From contig WHVD01000153.1 in NCBI GenBank assembly GCA_015178975.1, positions 124,001 to 188,000 of the forward strand: 64,000 nucleotides of DNA, read 5' to 3'. The DNA is from Hysterangium stoloniferum. Its lineage: Eukaryota > Basidiomycota > Agaricomycetes > Hysterangiales > Hysterangiaceae. The notes beneath the pieces were generated by a model, which was not told the origin of the DNA, made no database searches, and saw nothing but the letters and a program-made list of their open reading frames with translations. The position numbers were made by a program, and so were the translations under genes. Position 1 is the stretch's first letter. The number at the start of each line of letters is the position of its first letter. This document shows, one piece after another, positions 46,062 to 56,751 of the stretch.

Positions 46062-48396
46062 CTAGCGAAATGGGTCATCTGAGATCGGACCAGCGCCACC
46101 TTCAGAATACTCAGTCTTCGGAACCATAGGCTGTGTGGGAGGGGGAGTTGATAGATTGCGCTGCACACGGTCACCATGCTGATTCCAACCACTGTTCTGT
46201 AACGCAGTCGTTAATTCCGATTCCATCCAGTCTGAGCGCTCCAAGGCAGATAGCTTCTCCAGGTACTCCCCCGCACGGAGTGCAGAAAGAATGATTTTAT
46301 TATTCGCTGGCTTACCGAGGGCTACAGATTTGACGTCCGATGATCCTTCCTTCTCGAAGAGTTGTTTATATTGAGCAATGTCTCTTGCTTTCGGCGCTTT
46401 TTCATATCGCACTGCAAACGTTATGGCCAATGTTTCGATTAACTCCCTCAACGGGACATTGAATAAACGAGAAACTTGGAAAGGGTCAGAGGCTTGCACT
46501 TCGACTTTCTTCCTATCTCCGCCTTTCGCAGCTCCGTCAGGGACCAGATAATGATGATCGAAAGCGGCATGGAGCATGTCAGTGAGCGCACTCTTGAAAA
46601 AGCCGTGCTTAGTATATCTCAAAGCAATCCAGACGAGGACGTAGAAGAAGGATTCCAAGTCATCGGCACGGTCGGGGATCGCTGGTTGCTGCCCGGAGGC
46701 GGGAACCACCAGTAAACGAGCAGCCATGAATTGCCAGGTACCCTGTCCATGACAGAGGAAGGGAATCACAAAACGCCAAACAAAAATTTAGAAGAAGTAC
46801 CAATAGGGTTCGGATAGTAGGGGAGGTACTCACAGTCCTTTCAGTGTGCGCTTGTCCTTGATGTATATGTTTAACCATTTTGCAGAGATCCCAGTCAATT
46901 AACAATCCACCACCTGTGGCAGTGATGAGAATATTGCCTGAGCTGATATCTCGGTGAAGAATTTCAGCCTTGTCATAAGCGTCCCCGTGAGCTGTTGAAA
47001 GGGAATCAACGCCAATTCTGTTAAGAGACTGATATACGTACCTACGATGGCGTCTCTTACTGCAGTCACCATCTCCTTTGTATCCCTAAAATCGCTTAGA
47101 GACCTCCCGATTTCGTTCAAAACGAGTCGATAGTGTTGTAATCGCCTGAATGGTGAAGGACGTTTTACCATTGATGAATCCTGCGTCTTGGTACACTGCT
47201 GTAAAACATCACACCCCTCCTTGCACGTGCAGATATTCCTGACCCCATGTTTCTTCAACTGCTCATATATCATGTGTTCGGGGCTTTGCGTGGCGGAAAC
47301 GATCCTCCATGTGTCCTTGAGAAGTACCAGCTTCCCAGTTTCGATACAGTAGGCCTTGAAGACACGGGTCGAGCGGCCGAGGGGGGATCCCACAGCCATG
47401 TAGGTGGGACAATAAAATACGTAAGTATGGCCTCTTGGATCAAGTTGAACATGGAACAGGCGGTCACGGTCTTCGAGATTAAGGGACCTTTTGGCCTTTG
47501 CCGCGGCAGGGTGGTTGGGTGGAAATTCTCTGGCGGTAGTATCGACGCCACGTGCAGCAGGGCTCGCGTGATTAAACCGCCAGAAGAACTCGACATAGGA
47601 AGGATTTGAAAGACGGACTTTTTCCGTCACGATCGCGCCACTCCTATCCCAGCGCATGAATCTAGCATAACTGGGGAAAACAAGGACAAGGAAGACATGT
47701 GTCCGGAACTGTGCAGCTTGGTGTGCCGTCGCATATAGTGTAATCTGACCCAGCGTATCAAGCGCAACCTTGGTAGTACGCTCCAAGGAACCATCGTCAC
47801 TGAACGCGTCGTCCCAAACGGCTTTTTTAAACTCAACAGTCATTTCTGTCTGTGTCATATCGGATAGGCCAGATCGCTTGGAATTGGCAGAAAATATTTG
47901 TATATCTGGTTTGACTTGTTTCCCTCCGAAGTCCACTGCAGGTGTGTCGTGAGCGTCCACGAGATCAAGGTTGGGACAAAATGGTGACATGAAATTAATC
48001 TATATTCTAAATAAATTGCATGGAATCCAAGGGCAGTACAAAATTACGTACCCAGGGCTTGTACATGGCAAACTCGGAACTGGATTCGCTGAAAGATTTG
48101 TGTTTTGCCTGTGTTTCGGCAGTAATTTTGGGACAGGGATTGGGAGCTTTAGGGAGGTATTGATTCAAGAAATGGTCTACTTTGACGGGACCGACAATTC
48201 GCCCAGATATTTCCCTGGACATCGCGGTGATCCTGGCATCTCTCGCTCGGTGCGTGGAAGAATATATATGTGATGTTGAATCCTTCTTTAGAATAGGAGT
48301 GGCACCCAACTTGGTAGGATCCGCGGTAGGACCCGACGGTGGTGTTTTTGGGCGGAAATTATGAGACGATGTCGTGGGTAATGTGTTCTTCGGCAT
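46062..48396 (-). CDS. FunK1-type fungal protein kinase, intact copy (724 aa)
   Basis: Member of the fungal-type kinase family expanded in agaricomycetes (Pfam Pkinase_fungal). Presumed Ser/Thr kinase; substrates of the family are largely unknown. Exons on the minus strand: 48396-48052, 47999-47042, 46991-46801, 46742-46062. Introns are 52, 50 and 58 nt, all GT-AG, and total 725 codons including the stop. I chose the ATG giving MPKNTLPTTS; an upstream in-frame start needs a non-ATG codon. Likely motifs: nucleotide-binding Lys in VLLKDTW (about 343), helix-C Glu near 361, catalytic loop HRDISSGN (HRD about 447-449), DWD in place of DFG (467-469), and GTWQFMAARLL after it (from about 499), which is typical of the family. 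No stops or shifts. It lies within palindrome 2; the other arm has a broken copy and two more fragments exist at 820-1559 and 22430-22640. Confidence 0.88.
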
Positions 48397-48479
48397 TAAG
48401 TGGTAATGCAAGGTGATCAAGTAAGGACAACCCCGATCGAGGTGGCGGCTGTCACATGTAGTCACAGATTAACTCAGGT

Positions 48480-49244
48480 CTAGCGACCGCGACTATAGAT
48501 CCCGTACTGACCTTCCGTTGCACAAGTGTATGAATTTCCCGCAATGCACTCATAACAGACGTCACCTTATTCCCATAATAATAGTGGTGTCCATTTTGCC
48601 CTGAATTTTTAATATATTGGGACCGGTTCGCCGAGATCACTTGTGTTGAAATTTTGGCCGTTCGGGAATAATCTCAAACATGATGACACTTGTAGGTCCT
48701 AGCATATTTGCCTAAGATACATAGTTCCGTACAGTAGCTTAGTACTACCAACGCCTTTTGTTCACGTCCATCGTCTACCAGCCTTTACCCCTCTTGCGTC
48801 AACAATAATAGCGATATTGTCCATCTTTTCACTCCTACCGTATAGTCTCCGTGAAAGGAAATACAGTAGATAATGATAATTTACACGATCGGGAACTGGG
48901 TACGTGAGTGCGTTATGACATCTTGGCATATGAGTGGGCAGCTTAGCCCAACCCTATTCATTATGAAGTTATGCATTGTGACCTTATCCACTGTATTAAA
49001 TAAAAATACTTGATTTACTAACACACATTTACTGCAAAGTGTTAGGATTTATTGGTATATGTTGCAAGCCGTTGAGGCGTCCGACGCTGACGGTCTTGCT
49101 GTGCTCTTTGTTTGGGGTATACTATCTTACCAGGTGGATATTCTATTTACTCGAGGGACAATAGGCTAGATAGTATAGAACTTTACAGTACTTAGTCAAA
49201 AGTTGTATTTTACAAGTGGCTTTGTCTCCCCCCCAACTTTAAAC
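48480..49244 (-). repeat. arm sequence upstream of FunK1, no gene
   Basis: Inverted copy of about 34205-34975. The region upstream of the kinase ATG (48397-48640) is shared with every FunK1 leader fragment, so it is probably the kinase promoter/5' leader. The remainder matches the 160-700 block. Confidence 0.5.
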
Positions 49245-49891
49245 TTCTATATAGCTTTGCATAAGCATGGTTAGTACTTAATGGCTATCCGTAATTCTTA
49301 AACACATTTCACACGCTTGGTAAAAGAAATATATACCTGCTTCAATGGGAACTCCTGGTAGAAAGGAGTCGGTGATTTAATGGGATAAAAAGATTGCTTC
49401 AGGCAGGAATCGAAACCGCAAGACTAATGGTCCCGTCACGGGAGGAGCAACTATTCGAGTCTACATCAGGGATTTGGGAATGTCTACACCCATTATATAG
49501 ACTCCCTAGATCTATAGAAAGCTTTAATACCCACTAGTAAATAGGGATCTCGCAAAAGTAGTGTGTCTAGCCGTGTCTAGCCGAGCTAGCTAGCTCTCCT
49601 AGATGGCTCTAGACAATATAAACGGCATACTTACTGAGCTTCCCACTTTCCTGATGTAACGCTCAACCGAGTAATCAAACAAGGCGTTAATTGTAACACC
49701 TACATTCCAACAGATACTGAACAACAACACCGGTATAACGTTGTACATTTGACTCTGTTATTTTTTTCCGTATTTCAGACATTGTGATACTGCACCTTAC
49801 TTTTGTTGTACAAGTATTTATTTTACAATGACAAAAAAAAAAATTCGTAAGGCTAAGTCGATGTGCGAACTTTGAACTTTTACATAGTTAT
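49245..49891 (-). repeat. SINE-like unit (divergent head) and flank
   Basis: Mirror of 33540-34205. Box B-like phrase at about 49402-49416 on the minus strand. A tract 'gacaaaaaaaaaaattcg' near 49830 is the mirror of the poly-T at 33595-33610. Confidence 0.5.
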
Positions 49892-50177
49892 TGTAAGCCT
49901 GGCGCCCCAGCCTTACGCATTGTCTTGTTTCCCTTTGTTCGCCTCCACACTTTGTTTCCCTTTGTTCGCATATGCCCCTTGTTTCCTTTTGTTCACCTCC
50001 ACTATTGTTCCATTAACACATGATCGCGGCACATACTTAAATAGCTAGGAAGTCTTCCAGTCCTTAGAACTTACCGTACGCTGCAACACCCTGTATATCG
50101 TCTCAGTTCTAGACAATACACCGTGGTCCTGTCAACTCGTGTGACCGCCAGTGATCCCAATTGACGACGGGATTACA
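49892..50177. mobile_element. solo LTR (286 bp), right arm only, perfect duplication GTTAT
   Basis: TGTAAGCCTGG...GGGATTACA inserted in a SINE-like body ('catagttat' / 'gttatgcatatgc'). GTTAT lies at 49887-49891 and 50178-50182. Same family as 31010-31186 / 52678-52861 by its first 25 bases and a shared 'gacaatacaccgtggtcctgtcaact' phrase. Contains a triplicated 'tttccctttgttcgc'-type repeat (49925-50010). Confidence 0.9.
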
Positions 50178-50324
50178 GTTATGCATATGCTTGTTTGGTA
50201 CTTGATGGCTAGTTCCATAATTCTTAAACATATTTCATATGCTTGGAAAAAGATATATATATATATATAGTTCAATGGGAACTTTTGGTAGGTAGGAGCC
50301 CGTGATTTAACGGGATAAAAATAT

Positions 50325-50418
50325 TGCCTCAGGCGGGAATCGAACCCACGGCCTTAAGACTCTTACCCGGTCAGAGGGACTGTAAGAATCTTACGCTCTA
50401 CCGTTGAGCTACCGAGGC
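50325..50418 (-). tRNA. tRNA-Lys(CTT)-like gene with 22-nt intron, copy 3
   Basis: Minus strand acceptor GCCTCGG pairs perfectly with CTGAGGC apart from one G-T. D arm GCTC/GAGC, anticodon stem TAAGA/TCTTA perfect, loop TTCTTA (anticodon CTT), T stem GTGGG/CCCGC, box B GGTTCGATTCC, discriminator A, downstream 'atatttttat'. Intron GTAAGA faces TCTTAC. Compared with copy 1 the anticodon stem differs by a compensated pair (A-T versus G-C). Confidence 0.68.
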
Positions 50419-50689
50419 CTTATTTACAAGGCCTACATTTTAATAGATACTGAGCGACGACACCACCGTTGTAACGTTCTGGATTTGAACCTGCTATTTT
50501 TTCTCTCATTCCAGACTTATTTGTCATGTTACACCTTAATTTGTTGTACTAGCATACAGTGACAAACGGAAAAATCAGAAGGCTAAGTCGATATATTTTG
50601 GGGTGAGAACTTTGAACTTTTACATAGTTATGCATATGCATGTTTGGCACTTAGTGGCAAGTAGAGTTGCTCCAACCATTACCAGGACC

Positions 50690-51660
50690 GCCGCTATGCT
50701 ATCCCAACACTGCAACTAAAGCTGGCCTTCCTCTGTAGTACGACTGGCGACAAATCTAAGTAGGGTGCTCCTGTTGAAGTATGCATAATACTGTTCCTAG
50801 ACCGTATAACCTTCCGTTTGTCTCACTGAGTCGTTGTAAATAGATAAGGACTAAACAAAAACACACAGGCCTCATGTAACGCGAAATATGCACCGGGGTG
50901 GTCAAATGAATAGTTAGTCTCCTGTCCAAACTTAAATCTATAGTGTGCACATTGGCACCTGATGAGCTCTTGTTTCCCAGACAGACTGTACTGGAATTGA
51001 TCACATATGAAGGGACTTATGCCCGTACGACAAGTTGAAAGATACAGGACAATGATAGGATCGTACTTATAGTTTGGAGCTGATGTCGCACTAACATGGG
51101 ATATAGGCAACGTCTGAGTTGGCAGTCATACCTCAGAGAAAGAGATGGTTAATACAATGTGAAGCAAAAAGAGAATTAATTAACCGGGGGGGGGGAAGGG
51201 GCAGACAATCCCTCCTCATCTCATGACCCCGTAAAATCAAACAAAGTCCAAATTGCGTCTCTCTATCGTGCCCGTAAAGTTGTCACTGTCCACCCACTCG
51301 AGGAGCAAGTGACCAGTTCAGAAGGTGCAGAGGATAGCAACTACAACAACCAAGACGAACACTCAACTCCTATGTGCAGTTTCGCCATAAAGTTGAGCAG
51401 CTGAAGCAGTCGCTGCCGGACGCTGGCTAGACCGTCACTGAAATCGAGCACCCTCCTTGGAAGGGCCCTCGAGCGATCTCATGAGAGTAAGAGGGAGAGA
51501 AAGTGAATTGCCTGCGTCGTTTCTGTGAGCAGGGGTCAAGGTTATATACAAATTATGATGTTTCGACATGTTTGGCAAAGAATAGGGTTAGATGCTATTC
51601 AATTGACAAAGGGACCCCCGGCCAGGGTTGCCCGGACACTTAAGGCGCACCCTTTGTTTA
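50690..51660 (+). repeat. small-ORF module, palindrome 2 right arm, small ORF deleted
   Basis: Runs from 'gctatgctatcccaacactg' to 'caaagaatagggttagatgctattc'. At about 50888 the sequence jumps from 'cgcgaaatatg' to 'caccggggtggtcaaatg', removing the small ORF that other copies have at this point. Poly-G tract at 51187-51199. Confidence 0.6.
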
Positions 51661-52677
51661 TTCACAGACAATAGAAATCCCTCACAAAGAATAATGATGG
51701 ATTTATGTACCCTTCTCTTGCTTTAAATCTGAAGGAAATGATCATGAGGTATGACCGCCTTCGAAAACGATATCTGATAGAACATGTTAAAATTCCGACA
51801 ATTAGTACTCCTTTCGATCGTAACCTGATTATTAGACGCATGCGCATCACTTCAGGATGGATCTCGTTTCACTATGCGGTACTCAAGTATTATGGGTATA
51901 TTTCTTGAAGTGGGGCGCCGCAACGTGTTCAAGAACCTCAGGAGAGTCCTCGACGTCCCTGGCTCCATATTTGTCGGTATTTATCTTTCTCCAATAATTA
52001 TTTCGTTTTTAGAAGCAATAATTGGGGTACAAATTCGTTGAAGATGTCACAGGAACCTCCGCGGACAGATATATCTACTTCAAATGCACATTGCGCCTTC
52101 CAGGACCATCTACAAATACACTGGCCTTTCCCAGATGATGTATCATGTGAAGTATGTTCTCCAAAAATCTTTAATCTGTAAGAATGCCGTCAGAGCTGTG
52201 GTGGGAAACCAGGGACGTACATATATCTCTTCGCCTTTGTCAACTTGACGTACTGCGACACAGTGCGTATTTGTATCCTAATGTAAATTTACCTTTATCC
52301 ATGTGCCATGTGTGTTATGATATCTACAGGAGCCATGTCGAACTCTTCTTTTTTTTCTAAGTTGAGACACAGTTGTTGTCTCAAGTAACTCTGCCTCCTT
52401 CCCCTCCCCCCCTCAAAAGAAAAAGGTTATCTATTTAAGGACACCGACACCTGGCCGTCATTTGTAAACGTACCACTGCGGGTACGATGCGGCTCCTACC
52501 CAATAGGGCACGCTTATACCTATGAGATGCATTTATAAGATCAATTCATCTATGTAGTTGTCACGTCGAAATAAATCGTGCGAGTGGCAGCAATGTATTC
52601 TGCCTCGGTCGTTGATAGTGCAACAATGGGTGATTTTTAAAACCCCAGGAGATGGGGTCCCCGTCTATGGTGAAACG

Positions 52678-52861
52678 TGAAAGCGCTTTGTCAAATAAGC
52701 TCACAGGTGGGTCAAGCAAGTTGACAGGACCACAGTGTATTGTCTAGAGCGAGACTGGATACAGGACAGTGTAGCAAACGGGAAAGAAAGAGAAGGAAAA
52801 CTTATATGTCGTGATCACGTGCGAATAGAAACATGCGTAAGACTGGGGCACCAGGCTTACA
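52678..52861. mobile_element. small solo LTR (184 bp), perfect duplication AAACG
   Basis: TGAAAGCGC...CAGGCTTACA with AAACG at 52673-52677 and 52862-52866. Partner of 31010-31186. Confidence 0.88.
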
Positions 52862-52918
52862 AAACGTAGCCTGAGATCGAATACCTGTGCTCTTATGGTC
52901 CTCTTATGGTCACCAATC

Positions 52919-53190
52919 TATTAAAAATAGTATGAGTTGACTCTATTGCAATACACAATATACAAGGGTTTAATAAGCTTGTAATAAAAGTACTTTGTGT
53001 CTCAATATCTTGTGTCAGTTAGTGTAGCACCTCCTGACAATATAGGTTGGATGCTCTGGGAGGTGTATAGTGGTTCTGACACACATCAACCTCCAAATGC
53101 ATGGTCCACAATTAGCATCTTCATATGAAAAGTTGCAATAATTGGTGGACTCCCCCTATAAAAAGGTGTGTTTCATCATCAAATTTAACA
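52919..53190. mobile_element. solo LTR (272 bp), right arm only, perfect duplication CAATC
   Basis: Starts TATTAAAAATAG (a G-to-A change from the expected TGTTA) and ends AAATTTAACA. CAATC flanks it at 52914-52918 and 53191-53195. The other two copies of this site (8995-9010 and 30955-30975) are uninterrupted. Size and sequence suggest a Ty1/copia family. Confidence 0.88.
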
Positions 53191-53715
53191 CAATCCGCGT
53201 CAGTGAAGCCTTCAATTACGTTTTGTGAGTCACCACGTCTATCTCTGAGTAAAAGCCACTGATCTCGCGTTCCCTTTAGATATCTAAACACCCTCTTTAC
53301 AGCCTCCCAATGCTGTCAACTGGGATTCTGCATTAACTGAGAGCAACGAAAGGGTGAAAGCTCTATCCAGGGTGGGTCATACATCAGTGAACCTATGGCC
53401 CCGTGATACGGTATGTTTTTCCTGTCTTCATACTGGCAGGACATAATAGGTGATTGAGATTTGGAAAGATGCTGGTGAGGGTCGAGCGGCGTAGATAGCG
53501 GCTTTGCGGCTGGTGGGCCAAAACGCGCTAATATCTTGTTAATGTACGAAACACCGTGAAAATGAAATAGTTCTTGCAGTGCAATCCCATTTGACCTCGA
53601 ACCCTAAGAGCCATTTAAACTCTCCTAGGTCCTTAACTTTGAATTCTGCACAAGATTGATCGTTAAATTGGAATATGACTCTTGGAGCTTCCGGCTATCG
53701 TCATATCACCAGGAT

Positions 53716-54087
53716 TGTAAGGCTGAGGTATCAGCCTCACTCAGTCGGTAACAGACAGGACAAAAGTATCTTGTTGTGAGTGGGTTTTCGCTAGCTTTTA
53801 CAGATGTATGATGTATCTAATTTATAGGAGTCGGAACCATTGAATGTTCGTGACGACGGAATTAAAAAAGGAGAAACTGGGGTTCTATAATGTGGTGGTC
53901 AAGGAGATAAGAAGGGATTCGAGATCCTGATCCGGTTCCACCAGGCGTATGTATCACTAGGGGAATGGCTGTGATCGAGCCCAATAGCGGGTTGGGACTC
54001 AGTGACATGGCAATTGGTAAGTCGGCCAGGGGTGGCCAGTGGTCAATGATGTGGCTCTGCATGTGTGGTAAGACGGCCAGGATTACA
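53716..54087. mobile_element. solo LTR (372 bp), right arm only, perfect duplication AGGAT
   Basis: TGTAAGGCTGAGG...CCAGGATTACA between AGGAT at 53711-53715 and 54088-54092. The other arm (about 30440-30455) reads straight through. Same family as 38006-38313 and 62520-62835. Confidence 0.93.
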
Positions 54088-54357
54088 AGGATCCACTTTG
54101 ACGATCAGTGTATCTGCGTCAGTGTATCTGTAAAACACTGCGTGTTCAACTTGGCAACGACTGAATCGGCGCCCCAAGATGTATTGACTTGGCCTTATGA
54201 ATTTATATTTTTATTACTGTATATACTGGTACAACAAATTAAGGTGTAGTATGACAAATAAGTCTGGAAAGAGGGAAAAAATAGCAGTCAAATCCAAAAT
54301 GTTACAACGGTGGTGTCGTTGTTCAGCATCTAATAGAATGTGGATATCATAAGTAAG

Positions 54358-54450
54358 GCTTCGGTAGCTCAGCGGTAGAGCGTGAGATTCTTACAGTCCT
54401 TCTGACCCGGTAAGATTCTTGAGGTTGTGGTTCGACTCCCACCTGAGGCA
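54358..54450 (+). tRNA. tRNA-Lys(CTT)-like gene, copy 4 (slightly degraded)
   Basis: Acceptor, D arm and loop as in copy 2. The intron is present but reads 'gacccgg', the anticodon stem pairs TGAGA/TCTTG with wobble, and one G is missing before box B so the T stem is short. Part of the third copy of the 29-31 kb block. Confidence 0.5.
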
Positions 54451-54631
54451 ATATTTTTATCCCGTTAAATCACGGGCTCCTTCCTACCAAGAGTTCCCAT
54501 TCAACTGGATATATATATATTTTTCCAAGTGCGTGAAATATGTTTAAGGATTATGGAGCTAGCCATCAAGTACCAAACAAGCATATGCATAACTACGTAT
54601 GTAAGAGTTCAAAGTTCGCCCCCAAGATATA

Positions 54632-55326
54632 CACCGGGAAAACCCATCCCTCTCTTTAAAAGATTTTGGGATCCGTAGTAGAGCCTTATCTTATATAAAC
54701 TCCAATAAACTCTATTGGATCCTTATAAGATTTAAAATTGGTTAACAATCCAAAAGGTAGGTGGAGGGTGATCAGGTGTACATAGGATTCTTTAGCATCA
54801 ACCATATCATTAAATATAAACTCCTTCAAATTTGTATAGTCCAGTGGGATTCTGTATCCCTTTATTGTTCCCGTGATTTTTCAGAGAATGATCCAATCAA
54901 AAATCCACAAAACTCTTAGATGTGGTTGCAGGATTTAATATCACATAGAACATGTGCACAATCAATCAATTTAAAATCCCATTCACATCACTGGATTTGA
55001 TGGAATTACAAATTGATATAGAATTTGTTAGATGGTCCACAATTGAGTTGAACTCTCCTTTGTTCTCCACATGATCAGAAGAGGTTAAATCACACTGGCT
55101 CCTCACAATTGTCACAAAACATGGAGCCAGTGTGATTTAGCCTCTTTTGATAATGTGGAGCAGAAAGGGAGTTTATATTTGCCAAGCAGTTGGAATACAA
55201 GAGAGTTTAACTCAATTGTGGACCATCTAACAGATTCTATATCATTTTGTAATTCCATCAAATTCAGGGATGTGGATGGGATTTTAAATTCGTTGATTAC
55301 ACACATGTTCTATGTGATGCTAAATC
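54632..55326. mobile_element. foldback MITE, 3'-truncated copy
   Basis: TA then CACCGGGAAAACC at the left end. Follows the 9511 element until about 55326, where it jumps to 'cctacatagccgag' (related to 13155). Confidence 0.8.
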
Positions 55327-55487
55327 CTACATAGCCGAGCTTATTTGAGAAAAAGAGTGCAAGACTGTAAATCTCAACAGCTTGCAACCTATATGAATAA
55401 ATCCCAACATAGTGGCAGTCCCAGTAATGGTTGGGGCAACTCTGCTTGCCACTAAGTACCAAACATGCATACTGTAATGCATGACTA
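55327..55487. repeat. fragment of palindrome 1 arm repeat
   Basis: Matches about 13150-13320 ('caacagcttgcaacctatatg', 'tgccactaagtaccaaacatgcat'). No gene. Confidence 0.5.
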
Positions 55488-55702
55488 CAGTGAGGGACAA
55501 AACCCTTCCAATGATTTTTAGTTGTGCAAAGATTCTTGAATAGCTCAAGAACCACTGTAAATACAGACCTGAAATTTGGCAGTTGGTTAGGTCCATATGT
55601 TATCTATATGCCCTTAAAATACTATGACATAAGGATTAGTATTTCCCACACTATAAATAAAATAATAACAAAATCACATTGGAAGGGTTTTGTCCCAGTC
55701 AC
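55488..55702. mobile_element. short MITE (about 215 bp) with GGGACAAAACCCTTCCAATG terminal repeats
   Basis: CAGTGAGGGACAAAACC at the left. On the minus strand GTGACTGGGACAAAACC at the right, with similarity continuing through CTTCCAATG and GATTTTA. TA precedes the left end, consistent with Tc1/mariner-type MITEs. The right flank does not show a clean TA. It disrupts a SINE-like tail ('gcatgactac'). Confidence 0.75.
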
Positions 55703-55715
55703 ATGATTGGCACAA

Positions 55716-56542
55716 TGTTAGGATACATACAGGGCAGGTCTCCGGAGAAACCCATGGAATATCCGGTAGGACTTGGCTTCAGCTCATAGGCTGTGCCCTC
55801 ACTAGATCGTGTTGTCCAATTTCTGACAGGCAGACAGGAATCCTGGGGAGTCCAGGTGGGGGTTGTGGGTCATAAGGTCGTAGGTCAGAGGTCGTGGGTC
55901 ATGAGTTGAGATTGGTGAGAGAGATAGATGCACCAGAGCCTGTGGGCTCTGACTAGTGTGAGTGGTGTGATTCAAGTAGGGTTTAGAGCAGAAAATGTAT
56001 TAGATTACTGGGGGGAATCTAAGCCGATTTTCTGACAGGATTGTATGTACAACATCTGCCAGTTTAAATAGACCATGGAGTGAATGTCATACTGAATCCA
56101 GTAATAATGAAACAAAATGAACAAAACATAAAATGGGAATAGTAAACACCAAATTGGTGTTAGGAATGGGACGGAATGGAGTGGAGTACGAATAGTGACA
56201 AATCATAAACCATAACGGGAAATGGAGTGGGAGCGGAGTCTGAATCGTGACAGGTCATTTGACTAACATGGGAATGGGGCTCTGTTAGAGAGGTGACAGG
56301 TTTACTGAGAGGGGTCTGGTGACTGACATGTGGGACAAGGTTGGACATAGACATAGACGGAGTCCAGTGGGTTTTCTGGTGGGTTTTCCGGTGACTGAAA
56401 CACAACATAACAAAGACAAATGTAGACGAGTCTGACATACGGAGTCTGGCGGGAATTCCTGTGAACTGATAATGGGTGCGTATAGGGCGTGAGTGCGTAT
56501 AAGTTAGTGCCCGGAGTCCAGGTGGGATTTCTGGTTGTAACA
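55716..56542 (-). mobile_element. 3' LTR (827 bp) of the chromovirus
   Basis: On the minus strand it starts TGTTACAACC and ends CTAACA, directly preceded by a purine tract. Related in its first and last parts to the LTR at 61004-61785. No matching 5-bp duplication is visible because the element's 5' end is lost. Confidence 0.8.
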
Positions 56543-56556
56543 GTACCCTCCCTTTA
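56543..56556 (-). other. polypurine tract of the chromovirus
   Basis: Minus-strand AAAGGGAGGGTAC immediately before the LTR start TGTTACAACC. This is the expected plus-strand primer site and fixes the orientation of the element. Confidence 0.75.
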
Positions 56557-56751
56557 TGCCAAAGTCCCAAAGAGGCTCTAGACCTCGATAAGGTTCTTGT
56601 TGGCTATGCACATGTGTCAAAAGTCATGTTGGTTACATGTATGTGTCAAAGAGTCATGAGATCTGGAAGGTAAGGTTCAAACGTGACAAGCCTATATAAA
56701 AATTTGAAAAAATAGAATTTCTTCTTCTTTATTGCCCCCATCTTTGACGAA

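Larger units (their letters stand above)
52570..53690 (-). pseudogene. Ty1/copia reverse transcriptase / RNase H relic, inverted copy
   Basis: Mirror of 30340-31300 with the same domain remains. Interrupted by LTRs at 52678-52861 (old, shared) and 52919-53190 (young, this arm only). A short tandem slip 'cctcttatggt' occurs at about 52899-52910. Confidence 0.8.
44218..55326 (-). repeat. palindrome 2, right arm
   Basis: Inverted partner of about 29000-39050. Right-only insertions: LTRs at 49892-50177, 52919-53190 and 53716-54087. Right-only retention: first exon of FunK1. Ends inside a truncated foldback MITE at about 55326. Confidence 0.88.
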
